In this document: positions 33,524 through 46,022 of the stretch, one piece after another | Numbering within the stretch: the stretch's first letter is position 1 | Layout of the letters: the number at the start of each line of letters is the position of its first letter | DNA from: Clytia hemisphaerica | Taxonomy: Eukaryota; Cnidaria; Hydrozoa; Leptothecata; Clytiidae | NCBI GenBank assembly: GCA_902728285.1 | Contig: CACVBU010000028.1 | Span: 91,750 to 155,749, forward strand | Length of the DNA stretch: 64,000 nucleotides | Direction of reading: 5' to 3' | Made by a program: the position numbers and the translations under genes | Notes under the pieces: generated by a model | The model's database searches: none | What the model saw: the letters and a program-made list of their open reading frames with translations, nothing else | What the model was told of the DNA's origin: nothing

Positions 33524-36500
33524 TTACATTTCGGACTTTTCGTTAACTTTATTAAAGTAGTTCAACTTTGCTTTTGGATCAGGAACAATCTAAAAAAGTC
33601 AAAAGATAATGATAAGTACGAATCATCTAAAATTTGTCAGAATGGAAAAAAAATGACGGTAATTTATTTGATGGGTAAATGCGACCGTTACATCAAAAGG
33701 GTTCATCCTCAAAATTACTTTTCACGAGCATAGTACTTCTGAAATAAAATAGATATCTCTCGTTTTAACTTTCTTACGAAAATGTAGGAAGGCACAAAAG
33801 CGTAACGGAAAGTACTTTGTTATTGAAGCCAGCGTTGCCTTATATAGAAATACCTTCTCAAGTTCCATAAATTTTTACATAATCAACTTATCATATCCTA
33901 TTGGTAAAGGGAAGGTAAACTTATTTAACTTAGATGGGTTATTTATTATATTCGGTCCAGTACAATAATCATAGCAATAACTAACGCTTGGTAGCGGGCA
34001 ATATACCCTTCGGTTATTAGTTCTTACAAAGTAAACGAGGGATGGCGTACAAAATGAATATATTAATTTTTCTTATAAGCATCTATCCTGAATAAATTAC
34101 TCTTAGCAGATAGTTCTGTTTTCTCGTTGATGCAACCTTACGAAATAATTCTACAAAAAGTTGGTAAATGAATCTTGGATAGGACCCTGCCTGACTCGAG
34201 TCGCGCCCATGAAAATCTTATTGAATTTGTATATGGATTGCATTTCTCGAATGTGAGATAAAGTAAATACCTATATTGACTGTGTTAACCAATACATCCC
34301 GTACTTAATTACAACCCCTTCTCACAGACCCGGTGGGATTTTTTCAGCAAGTGGGGGTAAAAGTGACGGACTGAAACGCGATGACCGGTGATTTAACTTC
34401 TTTTGTTTTCAAGTCAGAAAATTCACTAGGGATGGTAAAAATACCACAATATTTTGCAGTGCAGTGAGAATTGGTTTATTTGATTATTTTCAGTAGGGAC
34501 AAAAATTGGAGCATAATTTCCCATATCACCGGGGACGATAATTTTGCCGATTTTCCCAGAGTGAAAGGTTCCCAGTGGATCTGTGAGAAGGGGGTTAATT
34601 TATGACCAAAACTCTCAATCTTTTCCTTGTTATAGTAGATCTTGAATTAGCTTTTATCTCAGCTACTTGTTTTTCTCATGTAGTTTAAATATTAGGCGGA
34701 ATTTTCGACTTAAAGTCGTCTTGTTTATGTTAATAAGTTTAATAAAGCAATAACTCACCATGTAAAAATTACGTTTCAATAAAATATTGATGTAAAACTT
34801 TAAATTGAACAATGAAAACTCCTTTTAAAAGATACTTTTGAGACAGTCTTTAGCAATTAATTGAAATCTAAGGGAAATGAACTGATAGAAATTTGATAAG
34901 TCACAATTTTTGGTGGTTTGAGCAACTTCATGAAGTAAATTTTTTATTCATATTAGCATAGCATTTTATTTAATGGACCAAATTTGACAAATGGTGTATC
35001 AGAATTTAATTTTATTCTTTCCCTTTCCAACAATAAAGCTTTAATTCTTCAGAAATACACCTTAAGAAATTTCATTTCAAAGTTCAAAGAGAGTAACTTA
35101 TTTCTCGGAAATGCAAAATCCTTGACCCGGTCCTGCTTAATTCCCTAATCTAAACTTTCCAGATGTTGAGAATTTTTCGACCTTCAGAGCTTTAGCGTGC
35201 CGGATGAAAAATTCTGCATCTAGGTACCAGATAATTTTACCATCAACTAAAGTTTATATCATGTGCTCAAATCTGACAAATATCACTAGGAAGTGCCTGG
35301 TTGTAATTTTCAAGTAGCCATCCAGTCTACAAGCTCATTTCTACAATGATTTGCCTACAATTAGGGGTGGTCTCTGATTTCGTCCTTTCCGTCACGCTCA
35401 TGAAAATTGTTATAACTTACAACGTAAACTTATGTTTGAAACTTGTTAGCTCTTAGTGCATTTTGTACCTGCGGCGGGACAAGAAATTGCAACTTACACA
35501 CATAAATATCGCAGTCGACGTAAAGTTGTCAATTTTTAGTAAACATAATCAGTTTAAAATTACTAGGTATTTGTTTTCCAAAATAAGACTTTGAAACCAT
35601 GACTAAGTATTAAAGATAACTCACTGTGTCTGCTCCAGGTTTCCATCCAGCAGGACAAACTAAAATCGCAATGAAATGGTATTTTTAAAATCATTCTAAA
35701 GCGAGATGGAAATATGGCACCGTGAAAAAAGGCAGCAACTCGTTCCGCAATCTTTCGACATTGTAATTTTTATTCCAGCTGGAGTCCTGAAAATGCTGTC
35801 TAATTTATTGTAAGTTACAAAAAAAGCTGGATTGGGTTATTAGTTAAATACATTTTGGTATGTGAAATGAAAACATGAGAATATACCAATCCATAGATTT
35901 CTTACCTTCGCCGTGTTGGTCAGTGTACTGGAAAGCTTGTACTAATCGCAGAGTCTCATCTACTGAACGTCCAACCTGAAAAATTTATGAAAAGGGTTAA
36001 TACAGTGAGCCTCTGTAATTCGAACGTTTTCACAACTTTAACAAATTCGTTGGCATCGTCAAAAATAAATCTGATTAAACAAACAGTTGTCTGTGTATTG
36101 AGTGTACTATTATACTACAGCAGAAAAGCGAAATTTTTATCTTAAATATATCTACCACCATAATTTGAATGATTTGCATTCTTGGAACGGTAAGGACTGT
36201 TCGAGTCATGGAGTTACGAACACATAGCTACGCAATTTGCGCGATTTTCACCCTCCTTCGTTAATATCACTAAAAATTCTTTAAAAGGCATCTCGCCAAA
36301 GTTTTATAAGCACGCGAAAAATTATTTTTTTAAAGATACAAAAATCTATTAAACTTCGAAATCGTGATAAATATCAAATCAAATTTTAAGTATAGTTTTT
36401 GCTTTTGACCTATTCTTAAAGCGAAAAACGATCGTGTTCAGGTTCAATAAATTCTTGCCCGAAAAAAGGTTCTTGATGAGATTTTTAAGATTAAGAAAAA

Positions 36501-39500
36501 TCAGTATCTGAGCTCACCGGTAAGTCGTTCATTGTGATTTGTCTCAGCACACCTTTATCGTCAATGATGAACAATCCCCTGCAGAAAAGAAATATCATCT
36601 GAAGGATGAAAAGAAACTAAACCCGGAAAATTGAGTTTACCTAAAGAATGAAAAAATGGGAAATGAAAATATAAAGAGTACGGAATTGCTTTAGCGGTTC
36701 AAAAATACTGAGTATCTAAAACTTTCCTAATGTTACCCAAATACTGTAAGTAATGATAATAAACTTATTTGTTTGATATTGGAGAACTTTTACGACCTAC
36801 AATTATCTGTATTCGACACCCTTGTTATGGCCATACAAGCATTTTATAGGAACAATTTAGGCTGGACTTCAAAAATTGTTGGTTTGCCGTCACCCGACCG
36901 ACCCTACCTCGAAACCTGCCGACCCAAAAAATTTTATTGCCATTTTAAAGAAGGTTTTTTTTCCTTCAAAAACTTCAAACAATAAAAAATCAAAACTAGT
37001 ATCTTGTTTTTCTCAAGCATAAGAATCGTAAATTCCCTGCTAGCACTTCTGTTTTTATTCAAAATTACCTAAATGTAAACAAACTGTTAACCCTTCCATG
37101 GACGAAAATTTCATAAATCGCCAAAATAAAAAAAAATTCCGACCGACCGACCCACCTCTAAAATCTAGGGTCGGGTGACGGCAAACCAACAATTTTTTAA
37201 GCCCAGCCTTAGTCAACGAAGTTGAAAAACTAAAACAAAGCCTGAGACGTAATATACAAAAAAACCTCACCTCAAAGTGTGACCAAGGTCTTCAAGCAAC
37301 ACACCATAATCTTTAGAAATCTGTTTGGTCAAGTCAGCTAAAAGTGGAATCTTCATCTTACCTAAACCTCCTTGGTTGCGTGGAGTATTGATCCTAAACA
37401 AAGAAAAATCAATGGCTCTAAAAAACTTTTGAAGTCAAGTTTGACTTTCTATAGAGGGTAAAAGAACCCGTCAACAGAGTTATCGACATCGATTATTTTT
37501 TGAGATATCACTCAAATCACTGTTTTCTTTCGATTCAATTTTCATGCTAAACGATAGAAACCACCTGGAGGTCATTTGAGTATTAAAGCAATTAAACAAT
37601 GATAATATGAGTTTTTCGGGATGGAGATGAATCTACTGTTCTTGATTATTTAATGGTTCAGATGTTCATAAAGCCTTCTCAGCTCCAGTAGTTGTAAACA
37701 AATACCTACTTGTAATTACCTGGTAGTGATTTTTTAATTTTTAATTTTAATTTCGTTTTTTTTTTTTGATGTTCTGAAATATTTTTTGGATGTTGAAATT
37801 CGATTTGATTTTTTGTTTACTATAAAACTTGTGATCATGGTGCAAAGAAGACGTCAAAAATGAATAAAATTAAATTTCAAAGTTTTCACCTTCATTATTA
37901 AATTCATCTTGCCTGAGAAAGTTTTTCAAGATATACCTACCAAGCTAAATGAGTGAAAACGGAATCAACGGATACGGCAACAACTTCGGTGTTGATCTTT
38001 CTGAATTCTTCTACGCGATCACTGAATGCAATGATTTCTGTTGGGCATACAAAGGTACTGAAAGAAAGTCACAAAACTTTAACAGTAAAAGAACTGAAGA
38101 CATGGAAGCCCTTCTAAAACAACAATTTAGCGTGTAGTGGCACCTGAACTGTAGTAGATCGAATTCAAGTTACAGGCTTATTCGATTAGATCAGTATAAG
38201 AGTGCAATGCAGTACTAATGCTATTGAATCCCAAGAAGGACGAATACCACTCAAGTTTCGTAGGTGAATCCAGCTTAACAGGAATTCTTGTATCTTTAAC
38301 ATTTTTTTTTTTTAATTTCTACCATAACACTTTGTCATATCATAGAGGTATAAAGAAAGACAGGAGATGAATTTGTCGGTAATTGGTCGTTAAAGTCTTT
38401 TGATTTCTTTTATGTAATAAATCAAAAGAAATTCTAGGCTCGACCGAAGAAATACGACTTTTTAGTAGAACTCAAGTTTGCTCTGAACATTCTTACTATC
38501 AGCATCGAAGATTTCTAGCCTTCTAATATACGAGAATAAAATAAAATTTAGCTCCACAAAATAAGTCTGCGTTCAATTTTGTCATCCATTAAATTTTGTT
38601 TTGAAAAGATATTTTCTCCAGCCAGAAAATAAAAAGTTATGTATAAGCACACACAATTTCAGACCCAATTTGTAGACAAAAAGTCGCAGGAGAATTTTGG
38701 AGGAAAGTATTATCTATTAAGCAATAGAGTTCACCTTGAAGAAAATGTTGATCGAAAAATCTTGTCATTTGATGAAGGATTGCAAAGTTTACAGGCCTTT
38801 TTTTAATTCAAATATTTTCTTACACCAATGTCAGAAACAATGAATCTCGTCTCATCTTATTTCCAACACTTAAGTTAGCCAATAAGATTTCACCTATCAA
38901 CAAAAGAGCTTATTAAAAATGCACGATATATGAGATTATGAGCATGCATACCTCGTAATTTTTTTAATCGTAGGGCGAGCATGGTTACAATAGCATACTT
39001 CTCCTGTTTCTTTATACCTCCATGGTTATATGCTCAAATAAAACGAAAAATATCCATCAATTGAATTGAAAATTTGCAAGGGTATCAAATATTATTAATC
39101 AACATCTTTGGTAAAAATTCATCACCTAATGATGTTATTATTTGAAAATGCCGAAAATAGGACTCCTTCTTCACAGGTGAAGATTTTCAGTCAGTAACGA
39201 AAAGATTAGTCAATATGTCCAATATAGTCCATTTACTTGTGTAAATATCTTTGTTTTGCTTGTCATTTACAACGAATGCTTAAATTATAAACCATATATA
39301 TTTGAAAAGATAACTCGAAGCACTATAGTTTCTGAGAATAATAATTCAAAAACTTTTAAAAATAAAGACGAAAAATGAAGAAGAAAATTAACTTTTTGGT
39401 ACAGAGATGCTTTGAAACCTCAAGAATACAGCAATATAGAATTGAATTAATTTTTTTTCAAGAATTAGTGTGTTCCGAATTATCTTTTCAACAGTATTGT

Positions 39501-42500
39501 TGGTATTTCCTTTGCTTTTCTATTTTGTCATTTTACAGTGGTGGCATCTAGCTGACATCGAGCCCCCTGAGATTATTATTTATAAATATATCACTTTAGA
39601 ACCATTGATACATATACTTACAAATCAAGTGGGTAGAAGAAGAATACCAAGTATTTTCCTGAAATAAAAAAGTCAAATGACTATAATTATTTTGTAATTC
39701 CCATAAATCAATTTAGGAAAATAATCAAGTATCAAACATGTTTTAAGAAATTATTCCGATGGGGTTTCTATTTGGATTTTGAAACAGAATAAAATGATTC
39801 AAAATAGAAACCTTTAAAGTCAGTTAACTTCATGTCTTTGAATTCTCCATTCACAACTGCTTTTCCTTCCCAAAAAGGTGCTGGCTTCGAAACTAAAAAA
39901 AAACAATAATTGACTTAAAGCTTATTTTATTTTCAAGATTTTTTTGAATTCCCAATCCAAAAGTAATTGAAATCCCGTAGATGTCCAATATGTTATCTCT
40001 GAGGGTCCAAATAAAAAGTTAATTTCTCTAGGAGAGGTCAATCAAATTGAAAACCTATAAATTCATTTTACAATAGTTTACGAAAAACAAGCTATGCTTT
40101 TATGAGCCTACCTAATAATAAAATCAAACATTTTTTCTTGAGAAAGCTTGGTTTTCAGGCGATGGAAATTGTAATATGTATATTACTTACGTATAACATA
40201 TAGCATGCATATATCACTGTAAGTGTATTATTGATAATATAAGCTTGTTGTTATATGTATGTAATATGTTTGGTGTTTTCTGGTCTGCGTTGTACACGAC
40301 ACAAACTTCGAAAGCACATGGAAAGCACGTGGTTAGATCTTGACGTTTTAAATTGTTGTACATGGATAAAATATCTTCAAAATGATATTTTTGATAATCT
40401 TTAGCGTATTTAAAACTTTTTCTGTTTGAATTACTTTGATCAGAGCTGCCCCGTCAGCCCGTCACCCGTAACCGGTACCCTGTGTTTCAAACTAGCCGTT
40501 AATTATATTCAATTTTTACTGAAGTCTCTAATACTAAAAACAATTTCAATCATTTTAATTTATCATATTTATTTTGGAATAAACTTCCGTCAACTGCTCT
40601 AACTTGGGACTATCTGACAAAACATGGGACGGCAACTTGACCCCCATTTCACCGAACCTCCAAAGTCATTTGATTCGAGTTAATGAACGGTGTATCAAAA
40701 ATTACACAATTTCTCTTTTGCACCGAGAAGGCTTTTAAATCGAAATATGAAAATCCGTAGTGGAACACGCGCGAATGTCTGGAACAAAGAAGACCAAATT
40801 AGTGGCAAAATGATGGAGCGCTTGACGTCATTCACGCAGCAAGTTACACACTTGTTATTTGTTAATCCCATCGGTCGATAGGTGGTTAGGCGACGGGCGT
40901 TCTCTAATTCTCCAATCCGCGTTCGGGCATTTTGAATGAAAAGAAAAAGTTAAAAAGGTCGCGCTATCAGTGAAAGTTATCGTGACATGTTATAACAGAA
41001 AGTTTGATTGATAAACTTAGTGGAGTTATCAAAACAAATTTGTGGTCAAAGAGATTTAACTGTAAGTGAAAATATACAGGCTAGATATCAACAAGTCCCA
41101 TGTTTCGACCAATAGTCCCAAGTTAGAGCAGTTGACGGTTATTTATTATATATGGTGAAGATCAGAGATCTGACCTCAAGGAGAGCAAGTGTTGAAAATA
41201 CTAAATAAAATAAAGATAAAACATAAAAAGGGACTAATATTTTTATAATTATAGGTTTTTTTCTATTTTCTGAATTTTTTGAATTTTTCTCAATATATAA
41301 ATCAAACCAATCAAACATTCTGTCAAGAATTTTATGCGAAAAAGAACCAACAAACCAATAGACAAAGTTTAAAAAGCCAAGCAGAAACACAAACACAGCA
41401 ATCACATAAACACAAACACCAAAAACCACTCAAAAACCCAACAAAGATATAATGCAATCTGGAATCCCCGACTTGCGACAGACGCAGCGGCTTTAAACAT
41501 GTTTTAAGGACGTCCAACACTCAGCCTCCCCCAGATTCCATAACCCTGAACCAACCCGCAGTCCAAACAAACTAACAAACATAGAAAAATAAACAAAAAC
41601 TCTCACACAAATACAAAGAAACAAAAAAGGGGTTAAACAACAGACAAAACAAACAACTTCAAAGAGACAAGAACAAGACAAACAACAAAAGACAAGTATC
41701 AAAAAACACAAATTTTCAAAAAGTAGACCCAGAACCCGGTTCAACACCTAAAGTCTGAAATGCCATGCAGCCATCCGCATGGGAAAGAACGAAAAAGAAA
41801 ATGCCTGAGAAAACTAACATAAAATACATGATATAAAAATGTTTCAATTTTTCAAAAATGCAGTTGCGCTAAAAAATAATTTAAAGATTCTCCAAATTTC
41901 ATGAAAGTCTCTGGAAATCTATCAAAACACTTTACAATTTGTTTTTCCAAGAAAAATCTTTCAGCTCCCTGATCGAGCATGCGTTTGAATAGTTCTGAAA
42001 TTCTGGGCAGAACATCTTCAAAAAGAAGAGTGTATCTAGCAATGGGTAGGACCTCAGAATATATAGAACTGTAAAAAATGATGGATGGTAAATTACTATC
42101 TTTATGTGACATTCTCACAATGAAAAAGGGAAAGGCGTCTCTCTTGTCAAACAATTTGTAGCGTAAGATGTTATTTTCAATGCTTATATCAAGATCCAAA
42201 AACGTTGCATGTGTTCCATGATGTTCAACTTTCAACTGTTCCTCTTCCGGATAGATATCATTACAGTATAACATGAGAAAAAATTATCTCTATCATTAAT
42301 AGCGCAAAGGTCACCATAAACCTAACAAATGAATGAAAATTGTATGCTCTAGGAGAACTAGTAGATATCAAATTTTGTACATATTTAGATTCGTAATAAT
42401 AAAGAAAGAGGTTAGCCCAAAATGGAGCTGGATCTATTCCCATTGAGATACCAATGTTTTGTCTGAGTATATGATTACCAGCAGGGCTCGAAATAACGGT

Positions 42501-44639
42501 CGGACATCGGACATTGTCCGACCCAAATAGCTTCATGTCTGACCCAAAAATCATAATTTTCAAGCTAAAGCAACCCTGATCAAACATTTTGTCCGACCCA
42601 CCATTGTTATTTCGAGCCTTGACCAACTTTGAAATAGCAATTCTTGATTAAAAATTCAACACACTCTGATAAAGAAATTATATATACATACATTTGATAA
42701 TATTTTTAGCATAAATTCATTTTAAAACCTTTCCTGGTCACAACAACCTCATAATTCTCTAAATCTAAACTATTTTTGTGTTAGGAAATTTTTAATCTCA
42801 ATCTTCTCGCAAAATTCATTTTTGAATTCTTAAATTTCTGAAAATATTTTTTTTCTTCTTTTGTATTGCTTTTAATAGCGTTTTTAATTTGTTATATATT
42901 GTTTAATTTTTTTAGTATATCCCCAGCAAAATGTACATTATGTACCTGTATATACCCTTTGGATTAATTTATAGAAATAGAAAAGGTTAACTTTGCGCAA
43001 TATGAAAATATGACACCATGAAAAGTCCATCACAAACTGCCATATAAACAAAACTCAACATTCTCACAAAGGTTGTCTTTTTGATTTCCCAAATTTCGCT
43101 GTTAGCGTTCACTTTCACAATAATTTATGTAATTGCAATTTCGGTCAGTCCACAGTCGGGTTCAACATATACGCGTGTTTTTATTCATGTGACCGAAGTG
43201 CCTACTAAAACAATCCGGGGGTAAATGGCGAGGCAACACAGCAGATTAATCGTAAAGTAAAGAAATATCTTTTGGCATTGACAATCAAATAAAATATATT
43301 ACATTATATTTCCTTTAATTCAAAAATCAAAAATTCATTTTGCATTCATATGCGAAAAAATAAAATAATAATAATGAATTAACATTACATACTAAGACAC
43401 CCCCGTCTTTTTAATCTGGTCTAATTTCCGATCTCGGAACGTGACGATATATAAAGTTAAAAACATGCCCAAGATGATTGGAACTGGAAGGTTAAAAATC
43501 AGTTCACTCTCATCCTTGTTGTTGTTGCAATAATTTACATACTGTAGATGACTGATGTTGTTTTTTCTGAAAGCTTGATTTCCTAATATGACTAACTGGA
43601 TAGGGAGAGTACAGTTTACTGGATTGATTGGTAACTTTGATGTATTTGTTTATGTTTGATTTTTTGTTTCAAAGTACAAAGACCAGCGTATAGCGATGTC
43701 GAGATAACAAGACGCATGTTGAGGTTAGACGAATCAATGGAACATCTTGATAAAAATGCGAAATAGAAAATAAAAAGACACAGTAAGCTTGAATTTGTAC
43801 ATAAAATGAAAAATTGAACATTAAATTCTCAAAACCTTGGTTTGGAACGACCCTCGACCCAGTCAAACAAAATAGTACAAAATAAGATTTGTCTGTTTTG
43901 TTTATATCGCTCAAAAAAACTTTCAAGCTTCCCGTGGACACGCTTCAGTTTAAAACCAGGACCAGTTTACTAGCAAATATTTCCACCCTAAGTATATCCA
44001 GACGGTGTCAATCGAACAAATCGAACGCCGAATCAATTGAACGCAATCGAACACAATCGAATAATTGCGATTCGATTGTCGATGATCCGGATCATTAAGT
44101 AATCCATCGATCACATATCGATCCGTCATCGAGCCGTTCCGATGATCGATCCTATCGAGCGCGGGGGTCTGGTTTAAAGGAGTGATCAAATTTAATTTAA
44201 TCGCAATCAAACTTATCGAAAATAATCATAATCGAAGATCAATCGAAGGTATTTTACAATCAATTGAACCAATTAAACATAGGTTGACTATCAATCGAAC
44301 CAATCGAACGTTACTTGAACGCAATCGAACACAATCGAATATTACCCAAGAATCGGCCGTTCGATTGAGATTCGATTGCGTTCGTTGTTTTCATTTCGGT
44401 TTTTGGAATTTCAGGGTCGGTCAGGCCAATAAACAGCTAATCAAATTAAATTGGACTCGCCTAAAAAAAGACTTAAATTCACACTTACTTTGTGCCTTGC
44501 TCCAGTGTAAGGCGTGTTCAACACCATGCTTTCTTTCGTCAGGATAAACATTGCCTCCAGCATAAGTTCTGCATTGCTCTTCATTAGGGTTAGCAGCAAA
44601 TACTGCTGCAAACAGAAAAGAGATCAAAAGACTCTTCAT
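33524..44639 (-). CDS. PRDX4: Peroxiredoxin-4, ER-type typical 2-Cys peroxiredoxin, nine exons
   Basis: Minus-strand exons 44639-44489, 39892-39812, 39658-39622, 38057-37941, 37393-37271, 36578-36518, 35975-35906, 35659-35625 and 33589-33524 all join in phase and give 246 residues. Exon 1 encodes a signal peptide (1-16) and the PRDX4-specific N-terminus with an extra Cys ([10 protein letters not shown]), then [16 protein letters not shown]. Peroxidatic Cys94 is in FVCPTE, resolving Cys215 in VCPAGWKPG; the spacing of 121 equals that of human PRDX4. GGLG (137-140) and the C-terminal YF (236-237), the two motifs linked to hyperoxidation sensitivity, are both present. The family reduces peroxides in the ER lumen and drives disulphide formation via PDI. 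If the donor after exon 8 is not used, the frame ends four codons later. Intron 1 (4.6 kb) and others hold transposon fragments. Length and motif order are normal; no lesion seen. Confidence 0.95.
34308..34598. mobile_element. Inverted-repeat element in PRDX4 intron 8, about 290 bp
   Basis: ACCCCTTCTCACAGACCCGG on the left is mirrored by GGATCTGTGAGAAGGGGGTT on the right. Non-coding. The target duplication is unclear. Confidence 0.6.
36860..37208. mobile_element. PIF/Harbinger-like MITE in PRDX4 intron 5, 349 bp
   Basis: Inverted ends GGCTGG(A/G)CTT.AAAAATTG continue for about 45 bp (TTGGTTTGCCGTCACCCGAC). TTA flanks both sides (36857-36859 and 37209-37211), the 3-bp TWA duplication typical of PIF/Harbinger. 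It ends 62 bp from exon 5. A short coding-like ORF across its left half is a by-product. Confidence 0.75.
41852..42672 (-). pseudogene. Reverse transcriptase fragment, probably Penelope-like
   Basis: In PRDX4 intron 1, same strand. Reading on the minus strand: [11 protein letters not shown], a MITE insertion, [20 protein letters not shown], then a degenerate catalytic region (expected F-x-D-D, here altered and frame-shifted near 42290-42310). A 140-residue open stretch follows, with [13 protein letters not shown] and [17 protein letters not shown]. This arrangement is typical of Penelope-like RTs, but I cannot exclude another RT class. No GIY-YIG part seen. Downstream minus-strand frames (41139-41747) may be further decayed parts. 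Confidence 0.6.
42483..42619. mobile_element. hAT-type MITE inside the RT fragment, about 137 bp
   Basis: Ends AGGGCTCGAAATAAC and GTTATTTCGAGCCT are inverted. Flanks TTACCAGC and TGACCAAC match at six of eight positions, as an aged 8-bp hAT duplication would. The RT similarity resumes on either side. Inner repeats TGTCCGACCCA occur in both orientations. Confidence 0.7.
42673..43980. other. PRDX4 intron 1 distal part; nothing recognised
   Basis: AT-rich; no splice-bounded ORF or clear repeat. Confidence 0.5.
43990..44385. repeat. AATCGAAC-rich degenerate low-complexity block
   Basis: Words such as CAATCGAAC, AATCGAAT and GATGATCGATC recur in both orientations over about 400 bp, close to PRDX4 exon 1. 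Confidence 0.6.
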
Positions 44640-44682
44640 TTTTGGAGAGTAGGTGGGTACGTCTATACTGTCTACGCTACGT

Positions 44683-44701
44683 CTTGTGTGTGTGTGTGTG
44701 G
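44683..44701. repeat. GT dinucleotide run
   Basis: (GT)n immediately upstream of the PRDX4 start region. Confidence 0.8.
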
Positions 44702-44737
44702 TTTGTTGTTTTGAATCACTTCCCGCGTGAATGGGAC

Positions 44738-44749
44738 GACGTGTACGTC
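44738..44749. promoter_or_regulatory. Possible UPR-type element upstream of PRDX4
   Basis: GACGTGTACGTC, an inverted pair of GACGT half-sites with a 2-bp spacer, lies about 100 bp upstream of the PRDX4 ATG. The ACGTG core is shared by XBP1/ATF6-type sites. Position and gene function make it plausible; chance occurrence is possible. Confidence 0.22.
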
Positions 44750-45231
44750 TAAATCCTACACCCTAAAACAACTATTCATTTAGACTGGCACGCCAGTCGG
44801 GCTGGAGCGGTATCACGCGGGAAAAGTGAGTGTAGGAGTTAGGTAAGCGTAGGAAGAAATTTTGTCGGCGGCAAGGGCTGAAAGTTAATCAGCAGCCTCT
44901 CACCAACTTTTGCTCGTTCTCCACAGCTCCTATTTTAGCAAACGCCGCCTTTATGTTCTCGCCCTCTGACATAATTAATTAGCCTCCGTCTCAGAACGCG
45001 GTCAGAAAATTTTGCGGATAATTTCACAGCGAAAATGCATCCAGTGAAATGTATGTAAGTAATGTATCATGAATCAAGTCGACTGACATAATTATACACA
45101 TAATACATGTTACAAGTTCTGCCTACGGATTCTCAAGCTCGGCTATAATAAAACTATTACATGTTAGTAGCAGACCCGACTGACCAATGTTATGTAGCAG
45201 GTTGAAACATGAGTTTCTGCTGGAAAGATGC

Positions 45232-46022
45232 GGGTTGGTCTAAAAAGCAGGGTAGCCAATGGGGTAGCCAATTGGGCTAGGTTATGGGGTACCTCTTTTT
45301 GCCTAAACTTTTGAAATCTGAAACCTATTTTCATGAGGAAATAACTATACAACATCTTCTTAATGATTCCATGTAATAAAATTTAAGATTCCTTTCGAAC
45401 TTCAGCCACAATAGCCTTTTTTCCAAAGGTACTGAGCTTTGTTACTTCTCAAGAGACCTGGCGCCATTTTGTCTTCCTTCTTGGCTTCGTTTGAAAATTT
45501 ACAGACCCGAATAAAAAATATATACAAAACAGTTTTTAATATTTTAGATTTAGATTTTATTTTTGTTTTTAATTGTTATTTCCGTGAAGCTGTAATTCGA
45601 TGATAATAGCTTTGGAATCGCCTTTGGGCCATATGATCTCTAATCTTATCTTAAAAATCCTTTGTTATAGAATCTATTGTTTAATTTATATCATGTTTAG
45701 ATGTTTCAAACAATTAATTCCTTTCAAAATTTTTTAATATGGCAGCTTAGGTACAAAAAGTCTTTTGAAATAGCTCTATTATAACGAAGCTCTATTTCTT
45801 ACTCCTCGTGCATTAACACGTGGTAATTTATATCTTTGTTTATCTTTGTAATCATACATGATCAATCTAAGTATCAATCAGATTCGTGCTCCCTGGTCAG
45901 TTAAATGGGGTTCTATGCATTCATTTTCGGAATTTCTATTCTGGTCTGTAAAATATTTAGGTACCCCACAACCTAGCCCAATTGGCTACCCCAATTGGCT
46001 ACCCTGCTTTTTAGACCAACCC
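45232..46022. mobile_element. MULE-like non-autonomous element, 791 bp
   Basis: Inverted ends of about 65 bp beginning GGGTTGGTCTAAAAAGCAGG and continuing through GGTAGCCAA..TTGGGCTAGG to GGGGTACC. Flanked by a perfect 9-bp duplication GAAAGATGC (45223-45231 and 46023-46031). Long inverted ends plus a 9-bp duplication fit Mutator-like elements. The interior has no meaningful ORF. Confidence 0.8.

Noticed and set aside
35610-35624. Stop codon ending PRDX4 in exon 8
   Set aside because: The frame crosses a strong GTGAGT donor; exon 33524-33589 continues the conserved C-terminus including YF, so the stop is intronic in the main form.
37949-38137. 62-residue plus-strand ORF
   Set aside because: Antisense shadow of PRDX4 exon 4.
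41139-41747. Three hydrophobic Cys-rich minus-strand ORFs
   Set aside because: Composition follows an A/C-rich plus strand (ACAAACAAA-like); no membrane-protein pattern or splice borders. Possibly decayed RT-element tail.
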